Shown: positions 19,962 through 34,900 of the stretch, piece by piece
Layout of the letters: each line of letters begins with the position of its first letter
Numbering within the stretch: position 1 is the stretch's first letter
Origin: Helochares maculicollis
Lineage: Eukaryota > Arthropoda > Insecta > Coleoptera > Hydrophilidae
NCBI GenBank assembly: GCA_033557835.1
Contig: JAWQRO010000482.1
Coordinates: forward strand, 1-38,177
DNA: 38,177 bases
Reading direction: 5' to 3'
Made by a program: the position numbers and the translations under genes
Notes under the pieces: generated by a model
What the model was told of the DNA's origin: nothing
What the model saw: the letters and a program-made list of their open reading frames with translations, nothing else
Database searches by the model: none

Positions 19962-22900
19962 GTAAGTTCGATGTTGCATCGCTTTTGTTAATTATTGGCT
20001 GTTAATGGTTCTGTATCGGCCGGAACAAATTGCATTTGAAAATTACTTACTTCCTTTGAACAATTTCGACCTCTCTGTTTTGTAAAGTTTTAGACTTGTA
20101 ACTTTGGCCGCAAATTAATTTCGTTAATATATGTATAGTTGTCACTCAATTCATAAAGTTGTTAAAGGGATTCATAAAATTATCAAATAGACAATGAAAC
20201 GCCTTTAATGTACTTTGATAAACTTTTTAAAATGAGCCATGAAATAAATAAATTTATTTAATTTGCAAATTTATTGCATAATCTATTGGATGAATGAAAT
20301 TTTTGCTCGACTCCATACTATATTTGCAACAACCCATAAAAAATGTGAAAAACATCTAAAAAAATCTGCAAAAATAAAGTTCGAAAGGACGAAGGCGAGG
20401 ATTACATTTGTTTTATCATGTAAATACTGTTGTGCGGCTTAAAAATTTCTTGTTTTACTTAAATTTGGCGCTTATTTAATTGTAAAAGTCGCGTTGAAAT
20501 GGTTAATCTGAAAGTTTCCGAATTTATTCAAAATACTTACAGAAATTATTTTAACATCTCCCAATACTTAATCATGCAAATTTATAAATTATGTAATACG
20601 TGCTAAAATTAATTGCGGATATTTTAGGAAAACTTCAGAATTTCCCAAAGGAAACACTTACGACTTAAAAGTAACTTTTTTCCGCGAGCTTGTAATACGT
20701 TTGATTACCTATTCAGATTAAACTTCCTTCACCAGACTAGTTATTTAATATTCAATTTGAAATATTAGTACACTGAAGGTCTCGAAAAGCTAGTGAATAA
20801 TAAAACCTGCTTGATTTTATCAAATTTATTTTTGTTTTTATTCGGTAAAAATTCAAAAATTGGAGATAAGTTGGTATCATGAAAACATAATAACAAACTA
20901 ATACAAGCAATTTGGAGATAGTCGCACAGTTAAAAATAGCTTTGATTTGATATATCCAAAAGAACTCGCCGAAATTTTTTGATTGGCACTATCTGATTTT
21001 TACAATGCTAAAAATCAGTACTTCTTGCGCGTGAAAATGGGAAATGCTTTTAGGCAATTAATTATTTGTTGGAAGATCTAAATCCCTTAATGTAATCGAA
21101 TCGGAATTGGATCGCGTCAAGAAATTAAAAGAAGACCGATAAAAACTTACAAAAAGAGTATTGTTAGAAAAAATTTTGCTTACGCTCATCCTTAATTGCG
21201 ACTAAAAGTTGGTAAATTAAACATAAAGGTAACCAGGATGCAAAATTTATTAGCGGATGGAGTACAGCTTTATACTAGATTAGTTTCGAAAAGCAAGGCG
21301 ATGATGTGGAATAATAAACACGAATATGGGTTTGGTTAGCCGTTTGGATAGTGTATAGTATGTATGTTGTATTTAATTATTTACGGCTTATGTATAGGAA
21401 TAATTCCGCTTATATAAGAGTTATACCAAATTTAACTTATTGACAAATAAACAATTTACGCCATTCTGTGAGCATGAAATTACTTTATCTAATTTATTTA
21501 ATGCCGTTTTATTTATTCTAACCATAGAAAGGATTATAATCAGAAAATTATTCTGACGACAAAATATTACTTTCATTCTAAATAATTTGTATTTGTGCTG
21601 TTTCATTTAGCTTTTTTATATTTTTAGGGATATTAATACGATATTATTAGCGGTCTGTTTCAATATCTTTGAATAAATGCCTTGTATAAAGCATACAGTA
21701 TACCGAAGATTTATTATATCTAATGGGGTTAGACATTGATTAGTCCACTAATTTTTTTCGTGAAAATTGCTGAGTACCAAATTGCAATTGATGTAATATT
21801 TTGTTTATCACATAATTTATAGACAGGAAAATAGTCAATATATTAAATAACAAAGGTTGCTTTAGGAGTGTTTTACAAATCCAAGCGAATTAAATTTATT
21901 TAGGTTTGAAGAAAAATTAAGATCACCACTTCGTAAAAGAAAAATACCTCAGCTTACTTTTGCCTTACTTAAATTCTCTTGAGAGGATTAAAATTTTTCT
22001 CACAGTAAACGAGCAGAAATAATTTGATGTCGTTTTTATATTTAATAATTATATTATCTTAAAAAACACTTAAAAAATGCTCTTAAGATAGGTTGAAAAA
22101 AACTTTGTAAATATTACGCATATAAATATTGTCCTAATATATCACGCAAAGAGTTTTCTTGGCCAGAAGAGCATGACTTGTAATGGATGCTGAAAGGGAC
22201 ATTTGTGTAACTCTCTAAAAAGGATACCACCCTACAGCCTTCCTATTTTATAAAATCAAGTTAATGGCCCAAGAAGAAACGCACACAAAAAATGTATATA
22301 AGATAATGCAAGCGAATTTATTCGCGAAAAATTATTTTTATTCCGCAACGTCTTCATTAATTAATTTTTACATACTTAACATGGTATATTATGACACCTA
22401 ATATAAGCTTAATTTAATGCCAACTGCAATTTATTTAATATCGTGTACATTAAAGCGATACTCTAAAATTAGCAATAAAATTGCTTGACGTGTATTAAAA
22501 AGAGCAAATGAGTGTTAAACGTAAAGAGCTTTGTATAGGTGATGTAATAAAAACCAAAAAGGGTTATTTGATACAGTGTATAACTTTCAAAAGCTTTGGC
22601 CCTATACGTTTTAGGCGAAGCAGTCTTCTGGGAAAAGGGCTACAATATAAATTGATTCATATTTTACATAATGTCGACATACTTGTAACACAGTAAAGTA
22701 GTCAAAGTGAGGATAAGCTGCATGAAAGGTTATAAAACGATATTTCAAAAAATTGCGCTTAATATTGCCTCCTTCCCAGAAAAACTTTTTTCCTTAATTG
22801 TTACAAAGAACCAAAAATTCTTCTTGTTTTTTGCAAACTTTCTTTGTGTACATCAAAGTAGATATATTACATATTTTTTCATGGCGATGTAGGAAATTGT

Positions 22901-25300
22901 TTCTGAAGTTACTGAGTGTAAAAGAATACAATTTACGGAGATGGTGAAAATCTGTATTATTTGGTATAAAATCGGTGACTTGTGTATAACTTAATATAAG
23001 TTTTTTATCGCTACGATTTAATAATGTTTGCGATGCCGATAGCGACGCGTCGCTCTGTTGCAAAATATGAGACGTTTGCACAAATAAAGGAACATGTAGA
23101 TACGTATTTTACATGTCAAAATTATAATTTGCTTATTCAATTTGTATACTAATGCTAGATCGTGGTCATTTTCGACGTAGAAAACTAAATACATTTCAAA
23201 TTTACTTTTGTTACAATGATTGTGACTTTATCTGAAACCTAAAAAACAAATTCGATTTATTTAAATAGTTAAATTAGACACAAAATCTTGCTATGACTAG
23301 AAATTAAAACTGGCAATACATTAAGTGAACTTAAAACAGCATTTTTAATGATTTTAAAAGTGATTACACCACATATTGATGATAATATTATTATAACGCT
23401 AATGTCTGGTAATTTTGCCAATAAACATAATCTCTTCAGCAAGCACGGACACTTTTTGACTTAGGTACGCATCCCAAGGATATGGTTTGTAATTTGAACA
23501 TCATAAAGGGATATGGATCAAAGCTGCCACATTCAGTTTCAAAAGTTATTAATGTAAAAGTTCCAAAAGTGCATAATTTTAAGGCATTAGGTGAGATACA
23601 AGCAGGGAATGTTAATAACGGGAGCCCTTTTTTGTAATAGCAGTTAAATTAGGTATTTTAAAGAGCGTTGTAAATTAATACATGTGTAGAAGGAAATCAC
23701 TCTTCATTTTAGGTATATTTCTCTTTTCACTATTTCACTTCCCTTAGCCTGTGTGGACACTACAAATAACTAAGGAATGTTCTCAGGTATGCACCGATCA
23801 TAAAAAACTCACATTCAATTCTGTACATGCCTCTCCCACTAATTTATCCATAATTGAAGTAATGATAAAATGCAACGATATTTATAACTTTCCATCGTTA
23901 TATTAATATAAAATTTAACGAATTCATTGTGGCATTTCTGTATACTTTAATGTCTTCAAAATGCGCGTGAAAATAAAAGAGTGTTGCAGAAGAGATTTGA
24001 TTTGCACAATCCTGAAAGTCTCCCTGAGTAAAATGACTGACAATTTACAAATCTCACTTGACTTAAGAGATTATAAAATGAAATGTTTTTGGAGCTGCCA
24101 ACTAAAAGAGAAGTGAATTTTCCGATCGTTGTATATCCATACCCATAGTTCCTATAAGCTAAGCTTATCTGGAACTTTTAATAAGTAAGTTGTATAATAC
24201 ACTCTCTCTAACTAGATTAAAATAATTCTATGTTAGTGGTAGGTCAAAACTTTTATAAAAGCAGTTGGGTAATATATTTCACTATTGAATCCATTTGGCT
24301 TTCTCCCCAGGACGATTGTAGGGATTAAGAAAACCCGCCGTTTTCCTGAACCTGATCAATCTGATTAAATGAACATAATGTGAATGCTTTTGGCAATTAT
24401 AAGGTTGTTAATCATACTAGTTAAGTGACAGGAACAAAAAATAGTTTATATATATATTTAAATAATTATAAATAGTCTACTCGCGAAATAATTTTGATTA
24501 TTTTTCCTAAGTGTAGCTTTTATTCGAATAAATAAGTTAATGAATACAATTTTCAATAAACTTAAATATATCCGTTTTTTTATTTATATATTGTAAGAGA
24601 AGAAACAAGCAAGAAAAAATATAATAATACAATTTTGCACAACTACTAATTCTGCATACAATGTAACTCAATCGACTTCTGCACTAAACATAAGAGTTGG
24701 AAGAAAAACCAATCTACAAGATGAATGCGAAAGTGAAATGACATTAGAAATAAACAAAACTCCTTTGGTCAGAACTGTTACTCGAAACATCAAAATATCG
24801 GTCATTTCAACACATGCCGAAACTCCAACAAAGGCTTAAAACACAACGTAAAGAAGCTCTGTTTTGAATTTTCTTGCATAGTAGGTAAGGGAAGATGAAA
24901 CTCATAATAAGATTTTTCAATTAATTTTCGAAGAATTCTTGAGAAGGTATTTGAATAATTAAGTATTAGATAAAACTAACTTAATATTATTTTGTTACAC
25001 TACTATTTTATGATTAAAGAGTTACTAGAAGCTAACTCAGTCAAATGAAGATTTTTATTGGAATTTTTTAAATGCTGGAATCAACAAAATTCTCTCATTT
25101 TGTAGGTAGAGAAAAGAATTGCTTATATGAAAATTCGGAGACAAAATAACCTTTGTTTTTCTTACTTATATGCTAAAATTTTTGAAACAAGACATAATCA
25201 TAATTCTGCCATGAAAATTATGTAATTTTGCTTGCTAAAAGTCATTTTACTTCTTCAGAAATTGTATTTGTGAGAGGTTTACAGATGAACTTGAGTAATA
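19962..25300. other. AT-rich DNA, probable intron, no recognised exon
   Basis: The region follows the donor at 19962. One strong acceptor-like tract (TTTGGCTTTCTCCCCAG, ending 24310) precedes a GC-richer open stretch (TIVGIKKTRRFPEPDQSD), but its phase does not match the signal-peptide exon. The ORFs at 22508-22892 and, on the minus strand, 22794-23081 have no recognisable motif. Confidence 0.5.
23041..23054. repeat. 14-bp perfect GC-rich palindrome
   Basis: AGCGACGCGTCGCT is a perfect palindrome with four CpG in an otherwise AT-rich region. Confidence 0.7.
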
Positions 25301-25905
25301 CAAGATGATTCGGGCACATTTTAAAGAAATTTTATCGATATCAATTTACGATTTCTTACACAGAACCGGATATTAAGGCTTGGAAGTTTTCTAAATGTTA
25401 CCAGGTTTAATATTTTACATTGCTACCACATAAAATATCATTATCCTCCCCAGGTTTGTCTTCCTGTTACTATTTCATGACATTTTGTGGGCGTCAATGT
25501 ATGATTCCTTCCACAGAATCTGAATGTAGGTTTTGGGCGAGATTTAAAAGTTACCAAATTTCGACACTGATATCGCATGAAATGTTTATATTCTCGAATG
25601 ATTTGACTTTCTACTATTATTTCTTGAAATTTAAAGAGCGTCAATGTATGATTTCTTACAAAAATTTAAATATACGTTTTGGAAGACTTTTAAGAGGTAT
25701 CAAGTTTCTACATTTCTACACTGCTACAGCATAAAATATCGGTGTTTTGGACTGATTTAACTTCCTGCCAGTATTTGACGAAATTTTATGTGCGTCAGTA
25801 TATGAATTTAAACATAGAATATGAAGATAAAACATAAAATGTTTAAATTTATATATGGCTACAGCATAAAATATGATTATTATAGACAATTTTGAGTTTC
25901 TACCG
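25300..25905 (+). repeat. degenerate tandem repeat, period about 150 bp, four units
   Basis: A block reading (g/t)cgTCAATGTATGATTtcttac recurs with its TCAA/TCAG core at 25341, 25494, 25642 and 25795 (spacing 153, 148 and 153). A second block, GCTACagCATAAAATATc, recurs at about 25422, 25723 and 25858, with a weaker version near 25567. Between them lie shared pieces such as TTTTGGaaGA-TTTTaAGAGGTATCAAGTTTC and CTTCCTG-tA-TATTT. Because the period is near a multiple of three, a 104-codon ORF (25420-25734) spans two units and repeats RQCMI. This is probably a consequence of the repeat, not a gene. Confidence 0.8.
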
Positions 25906-28900
25906 CGATTTCAATGCTATTTTGTCCTGGTATTAAAAACTACACGTGTAAATTGTATCACACATTGTAAGTCCCCAAAGTTGTCTAGAAATATATCCTG
26001 CTGAGAGATAAACTTTAGAGAACAAGGAACTAAATCGATACTACGCACTAAAAACGTAAACAATTTTTGAAAATAGTAGAATAAAGCAAGTAAAACCATC
26101 ACCGAAAGCTTAAAACTCTTATAAATTGTTATTGTATTCGAATTAATGGTCATTTAAATATAATGAAAAATAAAATGCGAGAACTTTATTTATTTGCTTT
26201 GTATATTTTCAAAGGTTTTATCGCTGAAAATCCTTGATGGCCAATTTATAGAATTACCTAGTAAAAAAATGCTATCTAAGGTAGAGAAATAAAACCAAAT
26301 TTTATAAATCTACATTTCACATAGCTCTCATCACCTTAATTGTTTAAAATAAAATGACGTTATATATTTATATCAATTGTTTAACAAATATTTCAATGAA
26401 ATATCTCAATATGCTGTCATAAAAGTCTATAATTTTTAGCCCTTGTAAATATTGGAACAATATGGTTAAAACTGAAAATTGGTTAAAAATCGACATTTTA
26501 CAAAATAGGAGTATGTTTTTATTTCAAATAAAAATATAAGCTCTTGGACCAAGTCGAAAGTTTTTATTTGCTGCCTTTTAATGGTCTTTTAAGATATAAT
26601 ATACAAGACTCAATAGATCTACTTGAACGACTAGGTTGCTTAAAAACCACCGGAAAATGTTGAGATTAACTGAACAAAGTATATCAATTCAGCTTAAAAT
26701 GTTTGAACGCTATCAAGTTTACATAAACACAAATAAGAACATACATAGTTGCACCCAAGAAAACGGTAAATTTTCCGTTGTGCCAATTCTGTTCCTATTT
26801 CTATTCTTCGTATGTTATGAGGGAGTGTAAAAACACTTAGCACTAAGAAAACAGTCTAATTTTGGTTCGTAATAGGTAACCGGCTGCTTATGCTAGTAAT
26901 TTTGAGCAAATAGTGCAGAAGCTCCTCGAGTTTGTAGCAAGAAAATCAACAAGTAACCCTACGAATGTAGCGTTTGCATTCAATATTCACTAAGTATTTT
27001 AATTATTTAGAGCAACAATTTACAAAAGCAGAGGATTTAAGCAAATGAAGTTGAATTTTTGCAATCATATAGTAATGACATTATGAATATTTAAGATATT
27101 TGTCCGGCCAAGTACAAGACCCGGATGTCATGACTCTCATTATGTTCCGAAGGGATATCTTTACTTTATTGCATGACGTTTAGTTATTAAAACTTTTCCT
27201 ATTTTGTAAAGTTTTGAGCTTACGGATCGCTTTAAAACTTTATGTTAATTCACTTTGATGCAATAAAGCTTGTAAATAGAATTAATTAGTACAGTGGATA
27301 AAAGTCTGTGGGGTATTTCTGAATCAAATTGGTTGACCATTACTTAGATATCGTAATATTGTAATTGTATTACGAAAAAACGTCATCAAGGCCTTTTCCC
27401 CGAATGTGTCTTAATTATATTCATTTCTTTGCGTAAAAGCATGTAATAGTAAATATTTTTCCAGGAGAATAGCGGAGCAAGTGTTTGGTTTTATTAGTGC
27501 CCCTTGTACTTTTTTTACACCTGTGAAGTGTTTAGATGGCCAAAATTGGATCCTAATGAAACACCAACAAAACTGTTCTCCACTTCTTTGAAATCCTAAT
27601 GATTTTCTATGCCTACAGTGTTTATCCAAAGCTTCATCTTTATCACGTCCCATATTTATTCCTCGTAAAAGGTATGTTGTCTGAAATGTTTTGTCACCGA
27701 CTAGTTGGGTAAAACTACATACATTATTCTTTAACGTTGTGGGGAATTGCCTATGCTTATTTGGCCATTTATATTCTAGGAGTAGCGTTCAAATAAATGA
27801 ATTTAAATTAAGGTTTCTTAATTGTATAACTTGGTTATCAGCATTTATGCGTCGGTTTCGCGTTGAGTGAGGGTAGAGACTGCACGTTTCATCCTTTAAT
27901 GATATCATACTGGTGTGAATGAGAAATAGTAAAAATAGTCCCATTTGTAAATAGATTTATCTTTGGCTGTTTTTGTTTACGAAACTCGTTTCACGATAAT
28001 GGTTCATTAATATTAATATGTAAATAAAGTCAACTCTAGTGTTTTCCTGCAAAATATAATTGAATTTGCTGGAATACATTTAAGACTTTAGCGTATGAAA
28101 ATTTGTTTAGTACCATAGGAAATTATTCGTTCCTTCTCTAAATTCCGAATATACTTTTTTAAAAGTGAATTATTATTTTAAATTCCATTATTAGAGTTCT
28201 GTTGTCACGGAAAATCATCTTGAAACATATTTTGATACTGTATACGGTTTGAATAGTGGAGATAATGACCTAAATATAGACCATGGAGCTCGATGAGTTA
28301 TTAGTTTCACTTAATTTTCAATCTAAAGATCCTTGGTTTTTACACTTCAAACGAAAGATTAATTAAATCTAGCTAAATAATTTTTACCTTTCAAATAGAT
28401 AACTTTAATAGAAGCATAATATTTGCATATTTTAATTTAATATTCTAAGACCGGAAATTAATTAAGAACCTTTTGCGTATAAAAAGGGACTAAAAATTCT
28501 TAGCAGAAAGTGACGCTGTAGCATAGAAGACTTGTTAAGATTCACGAGAAATTTAATTATATAATTGTTCGAAGAGTGCCCAAAATTAATTTGGTTCTTC
28601 CTCAATCCACTTATTTAACTAAAACCCTTTATAAGTGTTAGTAAAAGGTTATAAAAATATTTAAAGTTTAAGATGAGTTTATAAAACGACTCCTCAATTA
28701 CAGGAATTAATTAAAATCTGTGAAGTGATTACTTATTTCTTATTAACTCTCCAGCCGTTAAATGAGTTTCCGTTATATTTTTATTGCGTGTTTAATTTGA
28801 GTAAGGCGGGACCTTTTGCAGCCTGTGAAATTTTTATTAAAATGTATTATATCTTATTCATTTGCTTATTAAATTTTGAGGCTAAGACTACTCTTTTAAA

Positions 28901-31900
28901 TCTTAAAATTGTTTGGTTTTTAATTTACAAACCAACTACATATTACATTTAAAAGTATGTGCCCTCATTCAGGACATACTTGTTTATTATACATTGCAAT
29001 ATCTGTTTTAATTCAATTGACCATTTGGGTAATTTATAAAAGTTTAAATGTTGCCTGTACTCGCAATCCGTATGCAAATTTTTAGATTGTTTACACTCTA
29101 CGTAAACGTCATTTTAAAGCAGTAATTATAATTTCTACCTATCGTAGATTGAAAACAACAAAAGAGTGCAATTTTGTTCTAGGAATTAGAAAGTTTGATT
29201 TTGTGTACCTTTTGCTCTTACTTTAAATTTAGGATGTTAAACACCGCAGCCACAATCATACGCATTTGCTGCTAGCATCACATTCATAATGAATCCTTCC
29301 ATGTTTATTTCATTTAATTTTTTAAAATACAGGGATAGAATCTTCTATTATTGAATTTGTTTCATTTATTTTTTTCTGTTGTGGCAATAATGTATATTTA
29401 ACTGAATAATTTATACTTAAAACTGTTAAATTTTCTGCATCCCTTATAATTTCAGCTGTGACAAGAGGTACTCGTAGTTTATAAAAATTATTCATTTTAT
29501 AAACATTTCAGCTATATGTTAATTTCAACACCTAAAACAATATATGCACTTTAAGATTTATAATTTTGTTTCGTATGCCTCGGGGATGAATTTAGGTGAG
29601 AAGAATAAACATACTTTGGACTCAATTCGTTGACATATTATCAATTTAAAAATTTTAAAAATTTACCGATCCGACTGTTTTATATGGAAGCAGTAGGTTT
29701 TCCTGCTCGCGTGTGAAAACTGCGGAGCAATTGGCAATATTTCAAAAAATATTACACGCAAAACTTATTAAAAATTTAGGTTTCTATGGCTGGAAAGCGT
29801 ATTCGTATAAATTTCTGCTTCTTTTCTTTCTAAATTTTACCCAGGGGTGTTTAGTAAATACTTCACATGCGGTTGTGAGTCTTTGAAACAGAAAAATAAA
29901 CCTCATTTAATTGGCGTTATTACATTGTGTTACGGTTAGCTTCAGTGAATTGCACAAGTTACAGCAGATATTGATACATACGTGTATGTAATTTAATCTG
30001 AGTTTAAACAGAGAATGACAGGATTTATGGATAGTATTATATGGCAGTTCCTCTTGGGGAGGATGCATGTTTCCTATTTGTTCGCATTAAATACATACAC
30101 CGTGAATTGTCAACGTTGAATAGGTTTTACCTCTTAACGTAGAGATATGCAAAAATTAACAAATCCGGAATGATACTTGTAACAATTTTTTTTTAATTTT
30201 GAATATTTTGCTCACATTCTATGAATTTCAGTTTTATTATTATATTATACTATTTTTATTATCTAACTATTATTTTCAATACATTACTTGAGTTCACGCA
30301 ATTAGCAACGAACAAAACTGCGTACATAGCATTTTTAAAACACTATTGCCTACATTATCGGGGTACAATTTCATGTAAATAATAAAGTTTTAGGTAGCTA
30401 CGTCAACTACCATTAAATTGAACTTCAAATTTGCGTTTTGTGAGTTAACTCAAAATAGCACATTTTTATGAGCGCGACTTTAGCAAAATTAAATTTACAA
30501 ATAAAACTCACTACAAGGCAAAAAATTACCGTTCAATTGAACCTTAATCGCTCACTAAAATTACAGTTTATTAGGTACGTATTGCTTGACTGCTATTTCT
30601 AACGTAAACGCTACAGCACCAACTACACTTTCATCACCATCTTTGTATTGAATCTCCGAAACGTATTACTGATTGAATGACATAAAAGCGACGACGTAAG
30701 AAAATAATGACGTTAAATCTTTCGGATTATGTCTGAATGAAATCAGTTTCTTATTTGGAAAAAAATGCAGTGTGTGTTCAGGAAGTGATCTACACTTCCA
30801 TTATGGCAAGCGTGTGCAATTGTATCTAAAAAGACCCAGTCAATTAGTACGAAATAAAATTCTTGAGTGTCATTTTTGTTCAATTGAAATTATACTACTC
30901 CTAATATAATATTCTTACTCCTCTTTAGTCTGACGTAACATGGGATATAGTTGTATAGACGTCGGCGTGAATTAACAGAGCGCATACAAAGCATACAAAA
31001 ATTGAATTTTAGAAAAATGGTACTCCGCAAATTTAAAATCTAGCTTCGTTGCAGTTACAACTGGCGAGGAGCACTGATAACCTAAAGCACAGGTAACCAA
31101 GAGGAATAGAAAATGTGTCTCTTTATACGCATATCCCAATTTTCGAATCATTCAGAGGTGAAATATAAGTTTGTGAAAAATTTCCTTTTACCTACTTTGC
31201 TTTCTGTTTGAATTTTATACATATACCTACATGATTACCCTGCATCTCGGCAAATTCCTAACATCCCAAATTTTAGGGCGGATTTTCAAGATGTTTCCTT
31301 ATGCGCGTATATTATGTAAAAATGCAATTGTGAACTATCAAACAAAGAATTATTTTAAATATTTTCACAAAAATCATATTTGTGTAATGTAACGTTAAGG
31401 CATTTAAGGAAGCCAGATAGTATACATATCAAAGAAATCGATCCTTCCGCCTGGTGGATGTCGGCAATAAATGCAGCACACAAGATTAAACATTTGCTTT
31501 TGATATGTTTTAAATTTATTTCGGAAATATTTTTAAAAATCCTCTCCTGATATTCATTAGAGCGTGCACTCAATAATGTCGAATTTATTTCCGAAAATTA
31601 AAAAGCTGATTTTTTTTTCGAATGTAAAAATAAACATACGTATCAATTTAAAATGGGCATATTGCAGAGCTATTCACTTCACCCTCATATACTATTGGTT
31701 ATTATAACAATCGCAATGTATTTTTGCGCCGGCGTTCACTACAAAAAATAGATTCTAGTGAAACATGTGGGTCATTATTACGAAATTACCAAATTAGTTA
31801 CGATAGTTTGGGGAAATTTTTGCACATGCACAGATTTTTATTACCCTGATTTGTTGGAGCTGATCCAAAAATTTTTCGATTATAATAATGTGTGGATATA

Positions 31901-34900
31901 TGCGAAATGTAATAAGGAAAACACTACATTATTTGAATGTTTTTTCTAACAGCACTCGTTTCTGAGACCATCAAATTCATTTTGTTTGGTTTATGTTGGT
32001 AGCATCAGTATCAACTAACTGAAACCTTCCGTTTGCGCTCTTGTTATTACACCAAACCTGAGAAAGACTAACCATAAACTTCTAAATTGAATCTGAATTC
32101 AATCACAAAATAAACACTTGTGGTGTTTTCTTGGCAAAACTATGCGATAAATATTCAGTTATACTACATTAAATATTGTAACAAATTTTAAAATGCCACA
32201 TTAAGACTGAGATAATTATTATTGCTTATCAACAAGTTGTGCCTGAATTTGCAAGTATGATAATCTTAACAAGTTTGGGAAGTCACCTGAAATATCAGTA
32301 CATGTTTGTTCGAAGTTGCATTAATAATGTTTTCGTTATTCATATATTCCGAGTAAATAAAGTTATTCTTGGAACATGCATCACATATTAGGTTGCACGA
32401 ACTTTCCAATATGTAAGTCATCGATAAAGTTTTTGGCTGGTGCATTTCCCTGAGACTAATATAATTATTTTACTATTGTTGGAGCAAAGACCAAGTTGTT
32501 GCATTATTACATTAACGTAGCCAAAGTACCGTAATTACAGGTGGTTACAACTTGGCTCGTGATCAATCTAAGAACAGTGAACGCTAATTATAAACAAATA
32601 TAAAGATGACTAATAGCAGTTAATGCGTTTAATAAATGTTCATTTGCATTCATTCATGCGTATGCATTTGCACAAAGCTTTGAACACATTTTGATATGTA
32701 TTTTGAAACGCCTAACTGCAAACGATTTTGAAAAGTTACTAATTACAATTTCTGGCATGCATATTATATACTATTAAGGCATTTTAATTTAATTTGGCTG
32801 TGAAATTAAATAAACTGTCCATATACTGCCAAGGGATTTACCAATAATATAGGAAGTCTGTCACTTGGGACAAGTATGCTAATTTTATTTCATTAGACGT
32901 ATATACCGTAATAGATTATATTTTGTCAATAGACCATTGTTAATTAATTTTACCTACAAACCGCATTAACTTTACTTTGATTAATATAATCACTGTAGAT
33001 TCAATTGACCGTCATATATATATTCACCCTCCATTTAGTTTAATATCAATGTAGCTCTCTAGAGTTTCGATTAATTACGAATAAATAACATAAAATACAA
33101 TATATTAATGGTCTAACAAATTGCAGAGAAGTGTCTGCACAAAAGACAATTCTATAAAATCTTTAAAGGGAGTGATCTTCAAATAGAAATATGTAATGAA
33201 CAATTGCTCACAATTAAGTTGAATTTTATTGCCAAATTTTTCGTACATATCTATTGTAATAAGCATTGGAAAATCGAATATTACTATTCAGGTACCATAG
33301 GTTATACAACAATGAATTTTCGTTACGAATGAAATGAAAAGTTGTGCGTGCACCAGAATCTAAGGCTATATATTTTAGATAATTACAGCGCGTTTAAAAG
33401 TGGAGCGTAAAATTCGTTAACAGTCTAATTAACATTGAACTGCACAACGCAGGTAGGTAATTAAATATTAATAGGAAGAATTATAGGTCAGCAAGTATGT
33501 AATGACATAAAAGTCAGTGAACCTGAACTTAGTTTGAATTTTTATAGGGTGATTATCAGACAAATTTTTGAAACCACTGTCATCATTAAAGTTGTTACAA
33601 ATATATTTCTATTAACTAGTTGCAAAGGAAAATCGTTTCGAAAGGAAGTCCTTTCAACCGCCTTTTGTTAAATTTATGATGCCTGAAAACTTTCTAATTT
33701 ATATACAGTTTATTACTGAATTCAAAGCTGGGAATGGCGACCCCCTATGTTGCTCTAGATTAAGATAACTTTTATACTTCCAAAAACTTATCCATATATT
33801 ATATTTAAAAACTTATCTACTTGTGTGTAAGGATTATGGGGTCAAATTTTAGAGTGGACAATGATAGCTGGGCAATGTACAAAATGATGGGAATGATTTG
33901 CAAATAATGTTGCAGAAGACAGATTATGCAGGTACATTAGTTTTAAAAGCAATACCTAAATAACCTATTAATAATTCGGCTACAAAATCGAAATGAGAAC
34001 AAGGACATAACAGAGGAAGTGAATGAAAATTGCACTATAATTAAAAATAGATATGCGGGCGCAAGCTTCCTTTGCTAAATTGTATATAGAAAAGTAGGAA
34101 ATGCCTTGAAAATCAATCACTAATACGTTTGTTCTTTGTTCTAAAGCCACAAACCTGCTTCTGAGTTTTGAGTCTAAGCATACAAAATATTATAAATTGG
34201 AAATAGTCATTGTTACCAAATCGATTCGCTGAATATGAGCTCAATATATTTTTCAATTATAACATACGGCACTACTAAAACAGTTTAGTTACTTGTAATT
34301 AAGCGTACTTGTTAAAAAAAATAAAAATATGAAATCCTTACACTTGTAATTAATTTGTTCGGTTAGCTAATTAGATTTTAAATATTAACAAAGACTTTTG
34401 AAATAAAATGCGTATATAAAAAGCATATTAATCACACCCAAACGATAAAAAGGCATTAATATATTCATAGAATGGTCTCTTTCGTTTCAATTGGGAAAAT
34501 TATGCGGAAGCGCAGCAAGTTAGCAAAGCAGCGCTCTTCAGAATTGACAGACCAGTCTATATGTATGTATCATTTAGAATATATGAATGAATTTTTAATT
34601 AAGAGTTCCAGCTTATAGAATCTATGGACATCGTCCTTAGTTTACTTTAAACTAAAAGTATAAACAGCGTAATTATGTATCCCATAGTTTCAATACACCT
34701 ATTACGTAAATTTTAAAGAAACATTATAAAAAGCCATTATTATAATTGGAAAAATCCCTAAGGTTTTTTAAATGTGGCTTCCAAGCTACTATACCCAGAG
34801 GAAAATTTTCAAGTCAATACGTTAACATGTTCTATAGTTTATGTAACATGTATCTAAGTACAGCTACGATTTCTGTTTAAAATTGTGGAGCAAAAGCATA

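Noticed and set aside
24311..24368. Strong acceptor followed by TIVGIKKTRRFPEPDQSD as a continuation of the signal-peptide gene
   Set aside because: The open frame needs phase 2, but the donor at 19961 leaves phase 1, and the phase-1 frame stops after two codons.
25420..25734. 104-codon ORF
   Set aside because: It spans two units of the 150-bp tandem repeat, and its internal repeats follow from the DNA repeat. There is no start context or known domain.
27411..27653. 80-codon minus-strand ORF with Cys/Trp residues
   Set aside because: No family motif, splice signals or conserved spacing could be seen, so it was left unassigned.
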